This document shows, one piece after another, positions 59,766 to 64,000 of a stretch of 64,000 nucleotides of DNA. Positions within the stretch are counted from its first letter, which is position 1. Each line of letters opens with the position of its first letter. The translations under genes and the position numbers were made by a program. The stretch comes from Pterobdella sp. o SKG-2022 (taxonomy: Eukaryota; Annelida; Clitellata; Hirudinida; Piscicolidae), in assembly GCA_964035795.1 (NCBI GenBank), contig OZ038320.1:15592775-15656774 (forward strand), read 5' to 3'. The notes beneath the pieces are model-generated. The model did not search any database. It was not told the origin of the DNA and saw nothing but the letters and a program-made list of their open reading frames with translations.

Positions 59766-60899
59766 TGATTATTAAAATGTCCATCATTATGAAACCACTC
59801 CACATCATAATAATATACAGACCACCTAGCATCTCATTACCCCCTTTCATTAAAGATTTCTGCTATTTCATTGACATCAAAACGAGAGAATATACCAACA
59901 TTATCAGCTGTAGTGATTTTAATGCATTTGATTCTTCTCATAAATTATGCATTGATGAAAGGCTGTCACAGAAATTTCAAAAACATTTTTATCCAACACA
60001 TTGAAACCTCAACACATGAAAAAGAACATATACACCAAAATATAGTGCAAACACTATCTGTTACACCAACCTTTTTTTTAAACATTATCTCAACTTCATT
60101 TCTCTCTTCTCCTGAACTCAAACCCATACTAGTAACCATAAATTACAGAAGTATAATTGAAATAAACTGGAAACTATACAATAATGACCTCTATAAATTT
60201 CCTCTTTTCAATAACAATACGACCTCCAGTATGCCATTCTTCTCAAAGATACAAAAGTCACCCTTCTAAACAATCATGCTCCCATCAGTAAAATAACAGT
60301 CAGGCAGTCACCTTTTCAACGACATCAGCTTTCACACAAAGAAATTGAAGCTAGACGTTTTAGGAGGAAGATGGACAAAATATATTTTAAGATATAAGAC
60401 CTTGGTAAAAAATCTGTTAATGATGAGGCTTAAAAAAAAGCCTAATCTCAACTTATCCCGGTTAAGGTCTAATCAATCAAAAATGAGTTGGAAAATTCTA
60501 AAAACCCACGAATATTATGGAAAAAACTCAATGTCCTTCTCCATTGCTAAAAACGCCAGCACAATAATGATGACCTATTATTGTATGTTTGTTCATTTCT
60601 TTCTCGAGAAAGTATCAAAAAAACAGAAAAACATTGAATCTATTTTAAGTGATTCTAATTTAACAACATAGATAGCTCATTCACTTAGATCGAACACAAA
60701 CTCTATATGAAGTAATTTTGATGATATCACTCCATCGGATGTCGAGCAAATTATGAAAAATGAGTATAAAAGAACTTTTCCACTTGTCCCCTTTCCACAC
60801 CAAATTTTTGTACTAGACCACTTTCCACACCTATAGCCAAATTAATAAACATGTCCTTACAAAAAGTAAATTATCCGAGTATCTACAAAACTGCTCAAA

Positions 60900-61640
60900 T
60901 CACCTCACCCCTCAAAAACCCAACCTTGACCCTACTGTTCTAGCGAATTTTAGACTATTATCGATTTTATCCACAGTGTCTAAAATAGTCGAAAGAGCTA
61001 TTTGAATGCAACTAAGATACAACATCAGTAACCACTATAATTTTTTAAGCTACCAATTTGCTTCTTGACGATATTTATGTAAGCTGCGACAACAAAAAAG
61101 CTTCTATCTTTACATCACTTGATTTATCTGCAGCATTTGACACCATTGATCACAGAATTTTACTTGAGCGCCTTAGTCGTTAGTTTGGAATAGATAGTAT
61201 AGCACTAAGGTGGTCGGAGTCCTATCTCACTGGGAGTAAGCAGTTCGTAAAACTCGGCACTCAAGTCTTCCACAGTTACCATTGAACATGGCGTTTCACA
61301 AAGATCCGTTCTTAGACCACTTTTTTTCACTACATAAATATCCCCCTTTGCCAGCATTTTCCATAATTTCAACTCAACCCATCACTAATATGCAGATGAC
61401 ATACAAATACTAATCAAATTAGACTCCCATAACCCTTTAAACTCCATTGCCACTCGTACTGAATGCTTCAGAATGGTTGAGATGGTTTTTACTGAACATA
61501 CATCAACTCAATACCTCAAAAACCGAAGTTATACAAATTGGCACTCCACAGCAACTAAATAAATTTTCACCACTTTTATCCATCAATTTTGGTTTCACAT
61601 CAATCGGTCATTACAAAATTAGAAGTCCTAGGAATCAAAT
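60900..61640 (+). pseudogene. L2/CR1-group reverse transcriptase
   Basis: Reading across frames: NFRLLSILSTVSKIVERAI, SIFTSLDLSAAFDTIDHRIL (motif A, about 61113-61160), ALRWSESYLTGSKQFVKLGT, VTIEHGVSQRSVLRPLFF (motif B, degraded from GVPQGSVLGPLLF), HQYADDIQILIKLDSHNPLN (motif C, about 61395) and NIHQLNTSKTEVIQIGTPQQ. Stops and shifts are frequent. Catalytic aspartates of A and C are kept. Confidence 0.75.
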
Positions 61641-62190
61641 CAAATCAATTACGAGTATGATTATAGTGGCATTAACTTCAAGAGTTTCTAGACCACTGAG
61701 TATTATGAACTTTAAATCCAATGTAATGTAAGTTTTCTTATATAGGACAATTTTTGAAAAAATCTATGCTACTATAACTAAATAAACAAACCAGTTAACT
61801 AAGATTATATGAAAAAAAAAGTGTTGTTTGAAACAAAATATTATATAATACTTATATAGATGACATTAAGAAAACTGAGTTGATTTTATGAATGTATAAA
61901 AATAATTAAATCTGTGATAATAAACAAAAAAAAATCTATAGATAAAACTTTAAATAAAAAAATTTTGAGCAATTAAATGTTAATTTTAGAAAAAATTTGA
62001 ACAACTTCATTGTTTTCATCTTTTTTTTCAATGGGACATCCACATCATCCAGCAAATGCCTATCTTTTTTTCATTGTTACATTTTTTTAGATTAATTAAA
62101 TTATAATATTTTTTTTTAATTTTTTAAAAAACTTTCATCCAAGGATTGCCAGCCTTTATTACCCACAAAAAAACCATAAAGTGTTTATCT
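61640..62190. repeat. Dispersed repeat, copy 2
   Basis: About 550 bases matching 52021-52780 in the same orientation, with the SINE missing. It lies inside the L2-like ORF, between the strand after the palm and the C-terminal region, so it inserted after the LINE did. No coding capacity or terminal repeats seen. Confidence 0.75.
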
Positions 62191-63284
62191 TTGTAATTTT
62201 TGTTGTTTCATAGGATGAAATTGTTGATGTTCACAATTTATCCTCTTTCTATAGAAAACAAAAAACTCGAAATCATTTTTAAAGTAGTTCTTGTACTAAG
62301 TTATCAAATTTTGAAATAAAATTGCGAAATTATTTTAAATAATAATATTTCGACATTTTGACTGAATTATGTAGTTTTCAAGTATAAAAATCCACTATTC
62401 GAGCCGCCATTATAACTTCGACAGGCCACCTTCGATTGGCGCCAAAAACTCTGATGATGAGAAATTATCGTTCTACCACACATTACAACTTTCATTCGTT
62501 CTTGCAATCATTATTTTCAAGCTTTATCTCACTTGGTATATGGCTTCAAAACTGGCTCATCGTTAGGCTCTTGGCAGACTTGATTTTGTAATTCTCTTCT
62601 ACACAACTTTACTAGACATCACAAGAACAACTTCAGCGAATAATGAACAAAACTGTCAAAATATAATTGAACATAAACACCCCGCATCCCTACCTTCATC
62701 ATTAATCTAAAAATTACTTCTCCCAAATTTATTGGCTTCTAGTTTACCATAAAATATTTTTTAAAATAGCATTGATAACTTATACCACATCTACTCCAGG
62801 CTACTTATCCAATCTCATTCAGAGAAAACCCAACCCGAGATTGCTTCGATCGTCAGCGGCTACACTCTTTTAAAAATAATACCACTGATAATACATTCGA
62901 ACGAGGTTTCAGACATGCGTCTCTTGCTGTTTGGAACTCTTTACCACCCAACATTAGGAACTTAACATCATTAGCCACTTTTAAGTCTCGTTTTAAAACA
63001 TATCTTTATAGACTATCTTTCAACAATATTTGACATTAGGGGTTTCAGTCGTTTTTCTTGGCGCTATGTAAATTTTTATTTTTGTTATATTATTATTATT
63101 ATTGAAACTAAGATTCGCTAACATGGAAGTCAAGAGTTGGAACGCTGTGCACCACATGTTTAGAGAAATGTGGCTGACATACAGATACCAAACGATCTTA
63201 AAGATTCTCTAACTGATTCTATTTACAAAATTAAAGGTTAAAAAATAGATTGCATTAACCACCGCGGCGATGGTCTGAAAGGTC

Positions 63285-63530
63285 AGCTAATCATGGGAGC
63301 GAGCTATTAGATACCTATTCTCTAAAGAAAGGTGTAAAGCAAGAATGTGTATTAGTGCCTACCTTGCTTGGGCTTTTTTTTGAATCACTGGTTGAGTTTG
63401 AATTTTGAAATACAATGACTGGAATCTGGATTCAAACAAGAACCAATGGTAAGCTTACTAAAGTCTCTAGCGGGAAAGGAATGGCGAAAAAATATACAGT
63501 CAAAACTAAATGAACCGAACCATCATCATC
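63285..63530 (+). pseudogene. Zinc-finger-tailed LINE, motif B fragment
   Basis: Reads YSLKKGVKQECVLVPTLLGL, FFESLVEF and, after a stop, WIQTRTNGKLTKVS, matching NGVKQGDTLAPTLFALYFSM of the 57.7-58.2 kb copy. The glycine of QGC is Glu. Both ends are truncated. Confidence 0.65.
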
Positions 63531-63559
63531 ATCATGTCGACCGCAGTTGTCGTATAGTA

Positions 63560-64000
63560 CATTATTGCTTATACGTTGCTGCCATTTTACATTATTCACA
63601 ACTCAGCACTTTTGTATAGCACCCGTTTAAATTTGTTTCTAACTTTTTGGTCAATGTCCAGGTACTAGATCCATGGAGTAGCACAGAGCTCACTGTAGTA
63701 TGGAAAAATGCTAATTTCAAGTTTTTTGGCAGATTTGAATTCCAAATAGTATTTAGTTTTTGTAGTGCAACCCAAGCTTTACCGATTCTTACGTCAACGT
63801 CATTCTCATTGGAATATATTCAGAATCCTAGATAGAGAAAATCGTTTGTGGGTTTTATGCATTTTTTGTTTATTGTGGTGAGATTTGAAGGATTTTGGTT
63901 AAATGTCATATATTGTGTTTTTTTCTCATTAATGTGAAGACCTATTAGTTTGGCTGCCATTTCTACATTATGCAACAGTTTTTCAGCTTTATCCACAGAG
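63560..64000 (-). pseudogene. RTEX-like LINE, C-terminal reverse transcriptase fragment
   Basis: The minus strand from the window edge reads VDKAEKLLHNVEMAAKLIGL, HINEKKTQYMTFNQNPSNLT, then DFLYLGF followed by a stop, DVDVRIGKAWVALQKLNTIW, and TTVSSVLLHGSSTWTLT with LNGCYTKVL. It matches YLGGYINSS...RIGKSWNALNSLEKIW and the YTRMLR region of the 37.5-40.7 kb copy. The element continues beyond the window. Confidence 0.75.

Larger units (their letters stand above)
59766..63105 (+). mobile_element. L2/CR1-group LINE, interrupted by a dispersed repeat
   Basis: Endonuclease pieces at 59785-60200 (HIIIIYRPPSISLPPF; NIISCSDFNAFDSSH), linker 60250-60700, reverse transcriptase 60930-61640 and C-terminus 62690-63000 (RGFRHASLAVWNSLPPNIRN, then LATFKSRFKTYLYRLSF). 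The 3' end is TTGGCGCTATGTAAATTTTT followed by an ATT microsatellite tail (63085-63105). At 61640-62190 a dispersed repeat, also found at 52.0 kb, interrupts the ORF. Confidence 0.75.

Noticed and set aside
1..64000. CRISPR array, phage, operon or defence system
   Set aside because: No regularly spaced direct repeats with unique spacers, no tightly packed same-strand genes, and clear eukaryotic introns and retroelements.

Overview
The window is AT-rich DNA from an invertebrate animal nuclear genome; one 200-base N run marks a scaffold gap. The evidence is spliceosomal GT-AG introns, tRNA-derived SINEs, and a broad set of metazoan mobile elements. No bacterial operon structure, Shine-Dalgarno spacing or phage modules are visible. 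I cannot name the species. The mix of LINE types is found in cnidarians, molluscs, ticks, spiders and crustaceans and does not separate them.

I can support only one host gene. It is a short-chain dehydrogenase/reductase (SDR) of the retinol dehydrogenase / 17beta-hydroxysteroid dehydrogenase type, on the minus strand, with five exons between 51.9 and 41.8 kb. The Ser, Tyr and Lys of the active site are present. The NAD-binding N-terminal exons were not found. One intron of about 8.7 kb is filled with transposons.

Nearly everything else is broken mobile DNA. Left to right: an R4/Dong-like fragment and an RTEX-like LINE (0-3.45 kb); an RTE-like LINE carrying a PHD-like zinc finger and a SINE (3.47-6.15 kb); a FLYWCH/MULE DNA transposon with iteron-type ends (6.18-8.01 kb); a Gypsy-type integrase remnant (8.0-9.4 kb); LINE pieces (9.4-14.5 kb); a Penelope-like element (PLE) between inverted repeats (16.5-17.9 kb); an RNase H LINE split by a second PLE (20.0-22.2 kb); LINE fragments to 25.7 kb; a retroelement with a PHD finger and a possible restriction-like endonuclease (27.2-30.2 kb); more LINE pieces (30.4-32.9 kb); a Tigger/pogo transposon (35.2-37.2 kb); a near full-length RTEX-like LINE (37.5-40.7 kb); and the SDR gene region (41.5-51.9 kb), which hosts a CR1-like LINE, an intron-bearing Tc1/mariner-like transposon and two RNase H LINE copies. 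The right end holds a dispersed repeat, an RTE-like LINE, a zinc-finger-tailed LINE, an L2-like LINE and RTEX-like remains (52-64 kb).

No coding element appears intact: every reverse transcriptase and transposase carries stops, frameshifts, deletions or lost catalytic residues. The most interesting signal is non-coding. Eight copies of a small hairpin motif (TGATAA, a stem, then CGAAA) sit at the ends of PLEs or at PLE-like remnants. In layout it resembles a hammerhead ribozyme, but with a non-standard core, and one stem shows a compensatory base-pair change. I found no convincing new multi-gene system. Family names come from motif recognition by eye, without database searches.
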